Below, piece by piece: positions 17,324 through 26,262 of a stretch of DNA of 64,000 nucleotides (position 1 is the first letter of the stretch; each line of letters starts with the position of its first letter). A program made the position numbers and the translations under genes. The notes under the pieces were generated by a model. The model was not told the origin of the DNA and ran no database searches. It saw only the letters and a program-made list of their open reading frames with translations. This stretch comes from Micrococcales bacterium 31B (lineage in GTDB: Bacteria; Actinomycetota; Actinomycetes; Actinomycetales; Dermabacteraceae), in the NCBI GenBank assembly GCA_022803075.1, contig JAFFTF010000005.1, positions 290,278-354,277 on the forward strand. The letters run 5' to 3'.

Positions 17324-19768
17324 CTAGTGGCCCCGGTTCACCTCGGGCAGGTCACCACTGTGCTTGCCGTGAAACAGGGGGTGGCTGTAGTTCGCCGTGG
17401 CATCGGGGTCGGACGCCGCGTCGGCCCGGCGCGCCGGTTCGCCTCCCTGGCTGCCCGCCTCCGGGTTGCCCGGGTCAAACTGCGACACGAACCCGTTGTT
17501 GAGGTCGGCCCGCGTGGTGCCGACGACCTGCTCATGACCGTCGAGCGACTCCCACAGAATCTCGCGCTGCGCCTTCACGCCGGGCAGTCGCGGCTGGCCG
17601 CCACCTCGCGGATTCGCGTTGTAATGCTGCACGTACTCACCCCGCAGCTCGGGGGCGCTCGTGCGCAGCTGCTCGGGTAGCGGCTCGAAACTCGGGGTGG
17701 ACCGCGCCACGCGATCGACGTTGGAGACGTCGAGCGCAGCCAGCTGGTCACCGCTGAGGGCGTGGCTCGCGTGAGCGAACCGCGTGACCATCTGGCGGTT
17801 GCGGATGCGTTCGAGTTCGGCCACGCGCAGGGCCTCTTCGCGGGCGAGCGACGTGTACACCGTGTTGTCGTATTCGACGTCTTCGAGGTTGCGGTGCTGA
17901 CGCGAGCGGCGCACCGCCTCGGAGCCCGACACGCTGCGCAGCAGCAGGTTGGTCAGGTGCGTATTGTGCATGGGGGTCTTCAGCGTGTACTTCGCGACGA
18001 GGGGAAGCAGGTCGATCGCCATCAGCGCCAGTGCCATCGCTATCGCAATGGGGTAGACCTCGGCCTTGTTTTCGTTCGCCACGCGAATGAAGGCCTTCGA
18101 CTGGTCGATCAGCGATTCGCGCTTGCCGCCGGCCGCGTAGGTCGCCTGCGCGCGCTGCTGCGCCGCCGCGGTCGCGGTGGTGGTCCCCTGGGTTTGAGCG
18201 GTCTTTGCCGCTTCGAGGGTGGTCGACGCCGTCGCGAGGGCCGTGTTGGCCTCTGCCAACGCCTGCTCACGCTCTACCGCGGCGCCGGCGCGTCCGGCCA
18301 CCCCCGAAGTGGTGCCGATGGTGCAGCGCATCTCGGGCGCCACGTCGGAGTTCGACAGTCCCTGCCGCTCGTTGGTGAGGCAGATCTGCTGCGCGTCGCG
18401 CGTCGCGAGGGCCAGGTTGTAGGCGGTCTGGGCCGCAGCGACGTTGTCGCTGAGTTGCTTCAGGTCTTGCTGCAGCTGGGGGTCGGTGGAGGCCAGGTTG
18501 GCGATGTAGGACTCGCTGTTGGTCTGGTTGTACTCGGCGAGGTTGGCCTGAATGTCGGCGCGAAAAAAGAAGATCACGAGACTGTGCGAGACGATCACCG
18601 CGATACAGATGCTGATGAGCACGCGAAACAGGTTGCGGCCGAAGCCCGAGCCCTTGAAGTCGGTGCTCGCGAAGTCGCGCCGGAGCCCCTTGGGAATAGA
18701 GAAATCGCGAATGATCGAAAGGTCGATGACGAAGATGATCGCCGCGAAGACGAAAGCGATGGCAAGGGCCAAGACGCCCGCGTTCGACGTGGTCGAATTG
18801 TTGAACGCGAGGTACATCGTGTAGTACATGCCGAAGAACGAGCAGATCACCGTCACGAATACGAGCGAGAAGCGGCCCATGACCGCCGCCCGCTCTTGCG
18901 GGTAGCGCGCCAGAAATTCGGGTCGCATGCCCATGAACTCGTAGAAGCGGTGGCGTCGGTAGCCACCCGCGGGGTCACCGCCCTCGTACAGAAAGCGCCT
19001 GTCGGCGTCGGTGAGATCGCTGCCGAATTCGAGGCGCTGGTACTCGTCCTGCGCGGTCTCGCTGAGGCGGTGGCGGCGCGCCGAGTAGCCCGGGGCCTCG
19101 GGCAGGGGCGCGCGCGGCGGCGCGGGTTCGGGCGCGGTGTGGTTCGCGGCGTCGTGGATGTCGGGGGGCGCGGGCTGCCACTCCACGCGCTCGGTAGCGT
19201 CGGTGGGCAGCGACGGGAGCACCGTGGTGGGGTGGCCCGCCGAACTGCTCGTCGTGTCGAGGCGGGGGCTCGGGGGCTCCGCCGCGGCGAAGAACTCGGC
19301 GTCGGTGCGCGGGTCGCGGGCGGGTTCGTGCAGGACATCCGTGGCGTGTGTATCGCTGGGTTGCGGTTGCGGCTCCCACGACTGATCTCCGGGCCAGGAT
19401 TGTGGCGCAACGTACGGCCTCGGGCGTTCCTGGTAGCCGCCGAGGCTTGGCAGCACGTCGGTGGGGTGCTCGACGGGTGCGGCTGGGGGCAGCGGCGCGT
19501 GAGAGGCGGACGCCGTGCGGGCCGCGGGTAGGGTCTCCGTCGGGTCCAGCGTGGCCGCGGGCAGGGTCTCCGTCGGGTCCAGCGTGGCCGCGGGCAGGGT
19601 CTCCGTCGGGTCCAGCGGCAGCATCTCGATGCGCTCGGTGCGCGGCAGCGCTTCGGCGCCCGAAACCGGGGCCACGCCCAAGGGATCGGTGCGGTCGAGA
19701 TCCGGGAGCGTGGGGTCGGCACTCTCGCGGGGATCGCGGGGATCGTGCGGAGTAACGTCAGGCGACAT
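17324..19768 (-). CDS. DUF4407 domain membrane protein with disordered N-terminal tail
   Basis: An 814-residue membrane protein. Residues 1-240 are a charged, Pro/Thr/Glu-rich tail. It includes three copies of the 11-residue unit TETLPAATLDP near residues 52-82, and other TDVLP/TTVLP motifs that could be Thr phosphorylation sites. The DUF4407 core starts near residue 270 (RFLYEGGDPAGGYRRHRFYEF). It has transmembrane segments FSLVFVTVICSFFGMYYTMYL, VLALAIAFVFAAIIFVIDL and LFRVLISICIAVIVSHSLVIFF. A long alpha-helical, probably extracytoplasmic coiled segment with two Cys follows, then a last membrane helix (AIAMALALMAIDLLPLVAKY). Function is unknown. Its start overlaps the stop of the upstream FHA protein by 11 bp, so the two are probably co-produced. 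Confidence 0.85.
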   Translation of the reverse strand: MSPDVTPHDPRDPRESADPTLPDLDRTDPLGVAPVSGAEALPRTERIEMLPLDPTETLPAATLDPTETLPAATLDPTETLPAARTASASHAPLPPAAPVEHPTDVLPSLGGYQERPRPYVAPQSWPGDQSWEPQPQPSDTHATDVLHEPARDPRTDAEFFAAAEPPSPRLDTTSSSAGHPTTVLPSLPTDATERVEWQPAPPDIHDAANHTAPEPAPPRAPLPEAPGYSARRHRLSETAQDEYQRLEFGSDLTDADRRFLYEGGDPAGGYRRHRFYEFMGMRPEFLARYPQERAAVMGRFSLVFVTVICSFFGMYYTMYLAFNNSTTSNAGVLALAIAFVFAAIIFVIDLSIIRDFSIPKGLRRDFASTDFKGSGFGRNLFRVLISICIAVIVSHSLVIFFFRADIQANLAEYNQTNSESYIANLASTDPQLQQDLKQLSDNVAAAQTAYNLALATRDAQQICLTNERQGLSNSDVAPEMRCTIGTTSGVAGRAGAAVEREQALAEANTALATASTTLEAAKTAQTQGTTTATAAAQQRAQATYAAGGKRESLIDQSKAFIRVANENKAEVYPIAIAMALALMAIDLLPLVAKYTLKTPMHNTHLTNLLLRSVSGSEAVRRSRQHRNLEDVEYDNTVYTSLAREEALRVAELERIRNRQMVTRFAHASHALSGDQLAALDVSNVDRVARSTPSFEPLPEQLRTSAPELRGEYVQHYNANPRGGGQPRLPGVKAQREILWESLDGHEQVVGTTRADLNNGFVSQFDPGNPEAGSQGGEPARRADAASDPDATANYSHPLFHGKHSGDLPEVNRGH
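19520..19618. repeat. 33-bp tandem repeat (x3) encoding TETLPAATLDP
   Basis: Three near-identical 33-bp units in the tail of the DUF4407 gene. The repeated peptide carries a Thr in a T-E-T-L-P-A context, plausible as a kinase site for the neighbouring FHA protein; that link is inference. Confidence 0.88.
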
Positions 19769-22151
19769 GGTGAACCTTCCGATTCGACGTGGTCTGTGAG
19801 GTGCGAGCCACGGTGAACGTAGACACGGCCCCGCACGCGACCGAGAGGGCGACGAGGCAACCGAGGGCTATCCCCCACGGTCTCAACTCGAGTTGCCAGA
19901 GGTGAGTTCCCGCGAGGGTGGCCAACGCGACCACAATCACGCTGGCGCCGGCGGACCCGCGGGCCACCCGCGCGTCCGAACTGACGGTGCGGCACGCGAT
20001 GCCCACCGCGACCCCGAGCAGGGACGTGACCGCGAGGCTCGCGAAGAGCAGGGCGACGAACGGCACGTGGGCATTCGTCAGGGCGGGCGGTTGCCCGAAG
20101 GTCACCGTTACCGCCGCGACCACGACCGTCGCGATGAGCGCCCGCAACCAGCCCACCACACCGCGCGCGAGCACGGCCACGCCGGGCGAGACACCCCAGC
20201 GCAGGTCGCGCGCCAGCAGCAGCGGCTCGCAACGCGACCCGCCCTCGTAGACCCCCAACGCAAAAAGGCCGATGGTCAGCAGCGAGAGCGTGGGCACGGT
20301 GGGGGTCACCCCGGCGGCGGAGACCGCGTCGTGACCCGCCCACAGGGCGAGCGCGACAATCAATACGGGCGCGAGCACGAGCCCGAGGAGCGTCCTACCG
20401 ATGCCCCATGCCACCGCGGGCACGCCCGGCACGCCCCGTTCGAGGTCGCGGCGCAGCAGCCATCGCGGGGTGGGCGCATGCAAACTGAGGGCGGCCTCGC
20501 GGGCGACCACGAGCGAATACGAACCGTGGCGACCCTTCAGGGTGCGCGGCACGGCAATTGCGGGCAGGTGTTGGGCGTGCACCGGCACGGGCACCTCGGC
20601 GCCACCCCGGCGCAGGGTGCGCATGATCGCGGCGGGCGTGTTGCCCAGTTGAGGGTTCATCAGCCCCGCCGCGCTGCCCAGGTAGGCGAGCGCGTAATGG
20701 GGCAACGACTCTTGGGGCGATTGAAACGCGGCCACCTGGTCGGCGAGGTGCGCCACCTCCACCGAATCGGTGGAATAGAGGACGCACGCCGCCCACTGTT
20801 CCGCGTAGCGCTTGAGCACCGCGGCCACGCTCGCGGACTCGTCGGCGTCGAGCCCCGCAAAGGGTTGCTCCAGCACGAGGGCCCGCGGCCGCGCGATGAG
20901 ATCGAGACCGATGGCGAGGAGGCGCCGTTCGCGGCGGTCGAGACGAGACACTCGGTGCGAGCGCAGGGGCAGCAGCCCGACCTGTCGCAGGGTGTCGATC
21001 TCGAGCCGGTGGGCGGCATCCTCGCCAAGGTGCGGGGCGATGAGAGCCTGCGCGATCTGAAAGTTTTGAGTAACCGTGAGGTCGTCAGCGAGGGCCGGGC
21101 TGGCCGCCACGTACGCGAGCTGTTCGGGCAGCACCCGGTGTGGCTCGGTGGTGTGCGCGCCGTACACCTGATATTCGCCGACGTGGATCACGCCCTCGAC
21201 GTGATCGTAATCGGGCACGTGCCCGGGGCCCGCGCAGAGCGCAGCGAGGGGCAGGGGCGCACCTGCGACGTCGCTCGCACCGGTGGCCGCCACGCCCTCG
21301 GGGGCGAGCAGTGCGAGAGTGTGACCCGGCGCGAGCCGCAGGTCGGGCAGATAGGCGGCGAGTTGGCCCGTGCGCGCGCACGCCAGCCCCACCTGATGCA
21401 GCGAGACACCCGCGGTGAAGGCATTCGTGGTGGCGCCAGCGAGGGGATCATCGAGAAACTCGGGCACGTCGTGCAGGAGGTTTCCGTCGGGGTCGATGAT
21501 GAGGGTGTTGCGACCCACCGTGATACGGTCCTTCGGCAGCACCATGACGCGCCCGCGGCGGGCGATGCCGTTGACGGCGAACTCGCAGCCGCGCGCGGAC
21601 GGGGCGACGCTCACGCGACCCGACGTGTCCTTCGTGATGTCGAGGTGGAGCGGAGCGATGGTTGGCCCCGCAAGCGTGAGGCCGCCCGGCCCCGGCTCGC
21701 TGCCCAGCACCAGCGCGTCGCCGGGCAGCAGTTCGCGGAACCGAGCGGGCGGGTGCAGCGTGGTGAACTGGCTGATCTGCGGGGCCGCCGGGGCGGCCGG
21801 ACGGTTGGCGGGATGCGCGCTCGTGTCGAGCACCCGCAGCGTGAAACGACATTCCACGCCCTCGCGGGTGCGCACGTCGACCTGGGTGGAATACCGGTGT
21901 ATCTCGTAGCGGGTGACCGTGTGGGGGCTCGGGCAGTGCACGTGATCGTCGTCGATGCTCAGAAAACTGAGCCCGCGGAGCAGCACGCACGGCACGCGGC
22001 CGTTGATCGTGGTGAGGCAGAGCGTGTAGTCGTCGCTGTCGGCGTAGTGCAGGGCACCGAGGGCGTCGATACGAAAATATTGGGGACGCGCGCCGGGCTG
22101 GTACTCGCTGTAGCGAGCGTCGACGCCATCGAGCGCGATCAGCAATGACAT
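19758..22151 (-). CDS. FHA-domain ABC transporter-like fusion with degenerate ATPase motifs
   Basis: A 797-residue protein with the order unknown N-terminal domain (1-110), FHA-like domain (about 145-230, ending VNGIARRGRVMVLPKDRITVGRNTLII), ABC ATPase-like domain (about 245-470) and a six-helix ABC-2-type membrane domain (about 560-790). The order is like mycobacterial Rv1747. The ATPase looks dead: the Walker A position reads LALLAPEGVAATGASD with no GK[ST], the signature LSGGQ is VSRLDRRERR, Walker B is ALVLEQPFAGLD with Gln for the catalytic Glu, and the switch His region is VLYSTDSVEVAHLADQV. FHA domains bind phosphothreonine, so this may be a phosphorylation-controlled membrane scaffold. 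The ATG follows GGGAG. It is paired with the DUF4407 gene downstream. Confidence 0.8.
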   Translation of the reverse strand: MSLLIALDGVDARYSEYQPGARPQYFRIDALGALHYADSDDYTLCLTTINGRVPCVLLRGLSFLSIDDDHVHCPSPHTVTRYEIHRYSTQVDVRTREGVECRFTLRVLDTSAHPANRPAAPAAPQISQFTTLHPPARFRELLPGDALVLGSEPGPGGLTLAGPTIAPLHLDITKDTSGRVSVAPSARGCEFAVNGIARRGRVMVLPKDRITVGRNTLIIDPDGNLLHDVPEFLDDPLAGATTNAFTAGVSLHQVGLACARTGQLAAYLPDLRLAPGHTLALLAPEGVAATGASDVAGAPLPLAALCAGPGHVPDYDHVEGVIHVGEYQVYGAHTTEPHRVLPEQLAYVAASPALADDLTVTQNFQIAQALIAPHLGEDAAHRLEIDTLRQVGLLPLRSHRVSRLDRRERRLLAIGLDLIARPRALVLEQPFAGLDADESASVAAVLKRYAEQWAACVLYSTDSVEVAHLADQVAAFQSPQESLPHYALAYLGSAAGLMNPQLGNTPAAIMRTLRRGGAEVPVPVHAQHLPAIAVPRTLKGRHGSYSLVVAREAALSLHAPTPRWLLRRDLERGVPGVPAVAWGIGRTLLGLVLAPVLIVALALWAGHDAVSAAGVTPTVPTLSLLTIGLFALGVYEGGSRCEPLLLARDLRWGVSPGVAVLARGVVGWLRALIATVVVAAVTVTFGQPPALTNAHVPFVALLFASLAVTSLLGVAVGIACRTVSSDARVARGSAGASVIVVALATLAGTHLWQLELRPWGIALGCLVALSVACGAVSTFTVARTSQTTSNRKVHHVA

Positions 22152-22300
22152 CGAATCTCCCGTCTTTTCCGTTGCGTGTCCTTTCTAGCCTAGGCGAGCT
22201 GGCCGAGTACGCGACACCGGGAAATCCCCCGGATGCTAAAGAATTCGGGGAGATTGCGTGAAAATCGGCGTCTTGGCACGCATTCTGTGACCTACGACAA

Positions 22301-22328
22301 GGGCGGCGGTTCGTGTGAACCGCCGCCC
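22301..22328 (-). terminator. GC-rich hairpin downstream of the DUF805 cluster
   Basis: A perfect 12-bp stem (GGGCGGCGGTTC / GAACCGCCGCCC) with a 4-base loop, about 80 bp after the stop of the last DUF805 gene. On the minus strand it is followed by TTGTCGT, a weak T-rich tract. It lies in the 255-bp gap upstream of the FHA gene, in which I see nothing else. Confidence 0.65.
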
Positions 22329-22406
22329 GAGTGGAGCGTTCGTGCGCCGAGCCGCGTCACGGTATGCCTTTATGTAGCTCCGTGCACCGGTCGGCCGATC
22401 GCGTTG

Positions 22407-23087
22407 CTAGGAGCCGTAGGGCGACTGCGGGGGCTGATTGCCGTAGGGCGCCTGCGGCGCTAGTGCCGCCTGGCCGTAGGGTGCCTGGGGTGCCTGGCCG
22501 TCCGATGCCTGAGGTGCCTGGCCATACGGGGCCTGGGTGGGCTGCTGGCCGTAGATCTCCTGCGGCTGTCCGGCATAGGGGCTCTGGCCGTAGTGGGGGT
22601 TTCCGGGCTGCGTGGGGTCTCCATACTGGCCATAGGCTTGCAACATGGGATTACCCGCCGCGGGAATACCGTTGATCGGGTACGCCGCCGAGGGCTGGCA
22701 CAGCAGGTAGAGCACGTAGAAGCCACCAAAGGGCACGAGCACCAGCAGGTAGAGCAGGGGCGAACTGCCCGTGTCGCGAATACGGCGAATTGCGATGGCG
22801 ATCATCGGCACGACGATCGCGAGCAGCAGGAGCGGCATGGTGAAAACGACCAGCATCGCGGGCAGCGACAGCGCGCCCGGGTTGTCACTCGAGGCGGCTG
22901 CTGTCGTTCCCACCGTGGTGACCAGGGTGACAACGAGCCCCCAGGCCATGGTGAACACCACATAGGCTAGCATTGCGTACCAGTATTCCGAGAGCGACGA
23001 GCGCCCCGAGAAGTCGGTGTATCGCTTGAAAAAGAGGCGAACGGCGTCGCCGAAACCGATGCCCGGTCGGGCCATCTGAGTGTTCAT
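22407..23087 (-). CDS. DUF805 membrane protein, third of three tandem copies
   Basis: A 226-residue inner-membrane protein. The DUF805 signature at the N terminus, FFKRYTDFSGRSSLSEYWYA, leads into about four hydrophobic helices and the internal RRIRDTG motif. The C-terminal ~85 residues are a low-complexity tail of YGQ/APYGQAPQ repeats after a PSAAYPINGIPA segment. Function of DUF805 is unknown. It is the distal member of a three-gene tandem array on the minus strand; GAGG precedes its ATG. Confidence 0.88.
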   Translation of the reverse strand: MNTQMARPGIGFGDAVRLFFKRYTDFSGRSSLSEYWYAMLAYVVFTMAWGLVVTLVTTVGTTAAASSDNPGALSLPAMLVVFTMPLLLLAIVVPMIAIAIRRIRDTGSSPLLYLLVLVPFGGFYVLYLLCQPSAAYPINGIPAAGNPMLQAYGQYGDPTQPGNPHYGQSPYAGQPQEIYGQQPTQAPYGQAPQASDGQAPQAPYGQAALAPQAPYGNQPPQSPYGS

Positions 23088-23143
23088 GAGAGTCCTCGTG
23101 TGGAGTGTTATCGAGAGATTAGGAGTGGAGCGGTCTAGGTGGC

Positions 23144-23686
23144 CTAATACTTCGGCGGCGCTGGCGGGTACGACGGTCCCGTAGTCGGTGGTTGATACCC
23201 CACCGCCAGGTTTGGGTCGGTCTGGTTCTGAATGCCTGAAATGGTGAGGTGCTGATCGCCAGCCGACAGGGCGGCTACCGCGGGAACCCCATCGATGACG
23301 AGTTGCTTCGACGGCTGACTGCCCATGACGAGGAGTGCGATCGCACCGGCTCCCGGTATGCAGATGAGGAACGTGAGGTAGGGGCTAAACCCGGCATCAC
23401 GCAATCGCCGCACCGTGAGGGAGACCATGCCCACCAGCATGACGAGCGAGTAGAGGTTGTAGATCGGGGAGTTGTCGCCGGGAGTCGAGCCCGTTAGGCC
23501 AAGCCCCTCGGCCAACACGCGAGCGATCGAGAGCACCGTCACCGTCAGGGTGATCGCGACGTGGGTAGCCGCCACCCAAACAAACTCGCTGCGCGAAGAG
23601 CGACCGCGATAGTCAAAAAACCTGCGGAAGAACAACCCGAATGCCTGCACTAGGTTCACTTCGGGGCGAGCGGTAAGTGGCTGCAT
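23144..23686 (-). CDS. DUF805 membrane protein, second of three tandem copies
   Basis: A 180-residue paralogue with LFFRRFFDYRGRSSRSEFVW near residue 15, about four transmembrane helices, TVRRLRDAGFSPYLTFL, and a short Pro-rich C terminus (PPTTGPSYPPAPPKY). It lacks the long repeat tail of its neighbours. It is 47 bp from the upstream copy and 56 bp from the downstream copy, consistent with one transcript. Confidence 0.87.
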   Translation of the reverse strand: MQPLTARPEVNLVQAFGLFFRRFFDYRGRSSRSEFVWVAATHVAITLTVTVLSIARVLAEGLGLTGSTPGDNSPIYNLYSLVMLVGMVSLTVRRLRDAGFSPYLTFLICIPGAGAIALLVMGSQPSKQLVIDGVPAVAALSAGDQHLTISGIQNQTDPNLAVGYQPPTTGPSYPPAPPKY

Positions 23687-23733
23687 AATTCAATCCTAAC
23701 GGAGCGATTCTCAGATTTCTCGGGGGAAACCGG

Positions 23734-24462
23734 TCACTTCTGCCCATTGACGCCGGGGTTCCACGGGGCCGACTGGGGGCTCGGCTGACCGGGGGCGGGG
23801 TACTCGGTGACGGGTCCGGCCGCCGAGTGAGGTGCGGGATGGGGCGCCGGAGGATGCGGGGTCGGCTGTTGATACGGCTGCCCCGTGGGCTGAGCCTGCG
23901 CAGGCCCATAGTGCGGCTGCGGCTGCGCGGGCCCATAGGGCAGCGGTGCAGGTGGCCCGATTTGCGAACTCGACGTGGCGGGCACGCCAGCCGCGACACC
24001 GACGACTTTGGACGCGAGGGGCCTCCTGTTCAGCACAGCGGGAATTTCGTTCACCGGGTGTGGTGCGGTCGCCTGGCACAGGAGAACGATCATCACGATG
24101 GGGCCTATGGCGGGGAGGAGCACGAGGAACAGCAGCCACGGCGAGCGGCCCGAGTCGCGCAAGCGGCGTGCAGCCGCCGCCACGAGTGGGAACGTGAGCC
24201 CTATCGAAACCGCGAGACCCACTGCGCTGAGGGCAGGGTTGGATTCGTTAACCTGAAACCAATCCCCCAGATTGCCGGAAGAAAATGGCCGGATCAGCAC
24301 AAACTGCCCGCGATCAAAGATGCGCGTAACAATCGTCACGGCAAGAAACGCAAACCAGAACTCCGAGCGCGACGAACGGCCCGCAAAATCTGTGTAGCGC
24401 GAGAATAAGAGGCGAATGGCCTCGAAAATGTTGACGCCGGGATACGCGGCAAGGTCCTTCAT
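23734..24462 (-). CDS. DUF805 membrane protein, first of three tandem copies
   Basis: A 242-residue paralogue with LLFSRYTDFAGRSSRSEFWF near residue 15, about four transmembrane helices, AARRLRDSGRSPWLLFLVLLP and QATAPHPVNEIPAV, the same segment that precedes the tail in the third copy. The C terminus is a Pro/Gln/Tyr tail (YGPAQPQPHYGPAQAQPTGQ). ATG follows GAGGGGG. As the promoter-proximal member it probably heads the three-gene unit; the 181-bp gap upstream has no gene. Confidence 0.87.
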   Translation of the reverse strand: MKDLAAYPGVNIFEAIRLLFSRYTDFAGRSSRSEFWFAFLAVTIVTRIFDRGQFVLIRPFSSGNLGDWFQVNESNPALSAVGLAVSIGLTFPLVAAAARRLRDSGRSPWLLFLVLLPAIGPIVMIVLLCQATAPHPVNEIPAVLNRRPLASKVVGVAAGVPATSSSQIGPPAPLPYGPAQPQPHYGPAQAQPTGQPYQQPTPHPPAPHPAPHSAAGPVTEYPAPGQPSPQSAPWNPGVNGQK

Positions 24463-24643
24463 AATTGATCCCCCTCGTGAAGTGTCGGCTCTCTGTCAGG
24501 CAGTGCCCGCGCGATGCGACCGTGCGCTCGCGGGAGCCGTACCCCCACCCTACCTAACCGACTGCGATTGCACCCCAGCGAAAGTGCATACGCGCACACT
24601 ACTAAAGGATGCCGCCGCGAGCCGCACGGTCGCGGATGCCGCC

Positions 24644-26245
24644 TCACGAGGCGTCCGCTGGCCCCGCCCCCGGAGCGTTCGCTGGCTTTTGGGGGGCGGC
24701 CCGCAGGGCAACCTGCTTGATAAAGAGCGAGGCGACGAAACCCGCGATCGACATCAGCGCCGCAACCAGAAATACCTCCGTGACCGCGTCGGTCATGCCC
24801 TGCTTGACGAGGATCTGCACGGCGGTGGGCAGGGCTTGCAGCGCTTCGGGGGTCAGAGAGCCGGACGCCGCCTCTCCCCCTCCCGCCGCCCCGCCCAGTT
24901 GGCCGAGCGACCCGGTCAGCTGGTGCGTGAACACCGAACCCAGTACCGCGATGCCGAGTGAGCCACCAATGTTGCGCACGAACGTCGACGTGCCCGTCGC
25001 CGCGCCGAGGTCACGCATCTGCACCGAGTTCTGGGCGATCAGCGACGTGGTCTGCATGAGGAAACCCATGCCCGCGCCGAGCAGCACGAGCAGCAGGGAG
25101 GTGTGCAGAATGGAGGCGTGCGCATCGAGCCGTGACAGTTCGAAGAGGGCCGCGATCATGATGACGGTGCCGACGACGGGGAAAACGCGGTAGTGGCCCG
25201 TGCGCGAAATGATCTGGCCGACCGTGAGCGAAACGGCCATCATGCCGAGCATCATCGGCATTAAGAGCAGGCCCGAATTGGTGGCGTTCTGGCCCTGCAC
25301 AAACTGCTGGTATTGCGGAATGAAGGTCATGCCGCCGAACATTCCGAAACCCACGACGAATCCGACGATGGCGGCAAGTGTGTAGTTGCGGATCGCGAAG
25401 AAACGCAGCGGGATCAGCGGCTCTTCGGCGCGGTGCTCTACAAACAGGAACGCCACGAAGCCCACCACTGCGACGACTCCCAGCGCGATGATCTGCCACG
25501 AACCCCACTCGAACTCGGTGCCACCCCAACTGGCGAAGAGCACGAGGGCCGCGATCCAGAGCACCGCGAGGACGATGCCGGCCGTGTCGAGCCTGGCCTT
25601 GATGAGCGTCTCGGGCACTCCGCGCATCGTGATGTTGACGACGAAGAGGGCGGCGATGCCGAGCGGCAGGTTGACGTAGAAGATCCAGTTCCAGGAGATG
25701 TGCTCCGTGATGAGCCCCCCAAGGGAGGGACCCGCGATCATGGCCGCGGGCATGACCGCCATGAAGTAGCCCATGTACTTACCGCGGTTGCGGGGCGGAA
25801 TGATCACTCCCATCACCGAGAACACGCTGACCAGCAGGCCGCCGCCGCCGATGCCCTGGAACCCGCGAAACAAAATCAGTTCGGTCATGTTTCGGCTGAG
25901 GCCGCAGAGTGCAGAACCAATCAGGAACAGCACGATCGCCGCGAGGAACATGCGGCGGCGACCGTACATGTCACCGAATTTGCCCCAGATCGGGGTAGCA
26001 ATGGTGCTGGTCAGAATGTAGGCGGTGGTCACCCAGGCCACGTGCGTCATGCCGCCCAATTCGCCCACGATGGTGGGTAGGGCGGGCGCGACGATCATGT
26101 TGTCGAGTTGGGCGAGCAGCATCGTGAGCATGAGGCCGCTGATAATGACGAGAATCTGGCGGTGTTGCAGGATGGGAAACCCGTGGTCGTCCAGGGGAAC
26201 GTCGTGATGATGCCCGCGGGCGGGCGGGCGAGGTTGACTGGCCAT
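24644..26245 (-). CDS. MFS drug-efflux transporter, EmrB/QacA (DHA2, 14-helix) type
   Basis: Proton-driven multidrug exporter of the major facilitator superfamily, DHA2 branch. The start is placed at the ATG encoding MASQPRPPARGHHHDVP (533 residues); longer open frame upstream would run through the palindrome and lacks a ribosome site. Family motifs are LDNMIVAPALPTIVGEL (motif D1 region), WVTTAYILTSTIATPIWGKFGDMYGRRR (motif A, key residues G-K-F-G-D-x-x-G-R-R) and PSLGGLITEHISWNWIFYVNLPLG (motif C region). Fourteen hydrophobic helices follow. The substrate is unknown. The promoter-proximal palindrome suggests control by a TetR-type repressor encoded elsewhere. Confidence 0.92.
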   Translation of the reverse strand: MASQPRPPARGHHHDVPLDDHGFPILQHRQILVIISGLMLTMLLAQLDNMIVAPALPTIVGELGGMTHVAWVTTAYILTSTIATPIWGKFGDMYGRRRMFLAAIVLFLIGSALCGLSRNMTELILFRGFQGIGGGGLLVSVFSVMGVIIPPRNRGKYMGYFMAVMPAAMIAGPSLGGLITEHISWNWIFYVNLPLGIAALFVVNITMRGVPETLIKARLDTAGIVLAVLWIAALVLFASWGGTEFEWGSWQIIALGVVAVVGFVAFLFVEHRAEEPLIPLRFFAIRNYTLAAIVGFVVGFGMFGGMTFIPQYQQFVQGQNATNSGLLLMPMMLGMMAVSLTVGQIISRTGHYRVFPVVGTVIMIAALFELSRLDAHASILHTSLLLVLLGAGMGFLMQTTSLIAQNSVQMRDLGAATGTSTFVRNIGGSLGIAVLGSVFTHQLTGSLGQLGGAAGGGEAASGSLTPEALQALPTAVQILVKQGMTDAVTEVFLVAALMSIAGFVASLFIKQVALRAAPQKPANAPGAGPADAS

Positions 26246-26262
26246 ACAAACCCCCAAGTGAC

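Noticed and set aside
17762-19531. Plus-strand open frame of 589 codons opposite the DUF4407 gene
   Set aside because: Low-complexity Arg/Gly/Val/His composition and no start signal; DUF4407 motifs are on the minus strand.
19893-22148. Plus-strand open frame of 751 codons opposite the FHA/ABC-like gene
   Set aside because: Antisense artefact of third-position GC; no hydrophobic, catalytic or start-site evidence, whereas the minus strand encodes six membrane helices and an FHA fold.
24463-24643. Searched the gap between the DUF805 cluster and the MFS gene for a small gene or RNA
   Set aside because: Only short Arg-rich frames and no strong hairpin or tRNA-like fold were seen.
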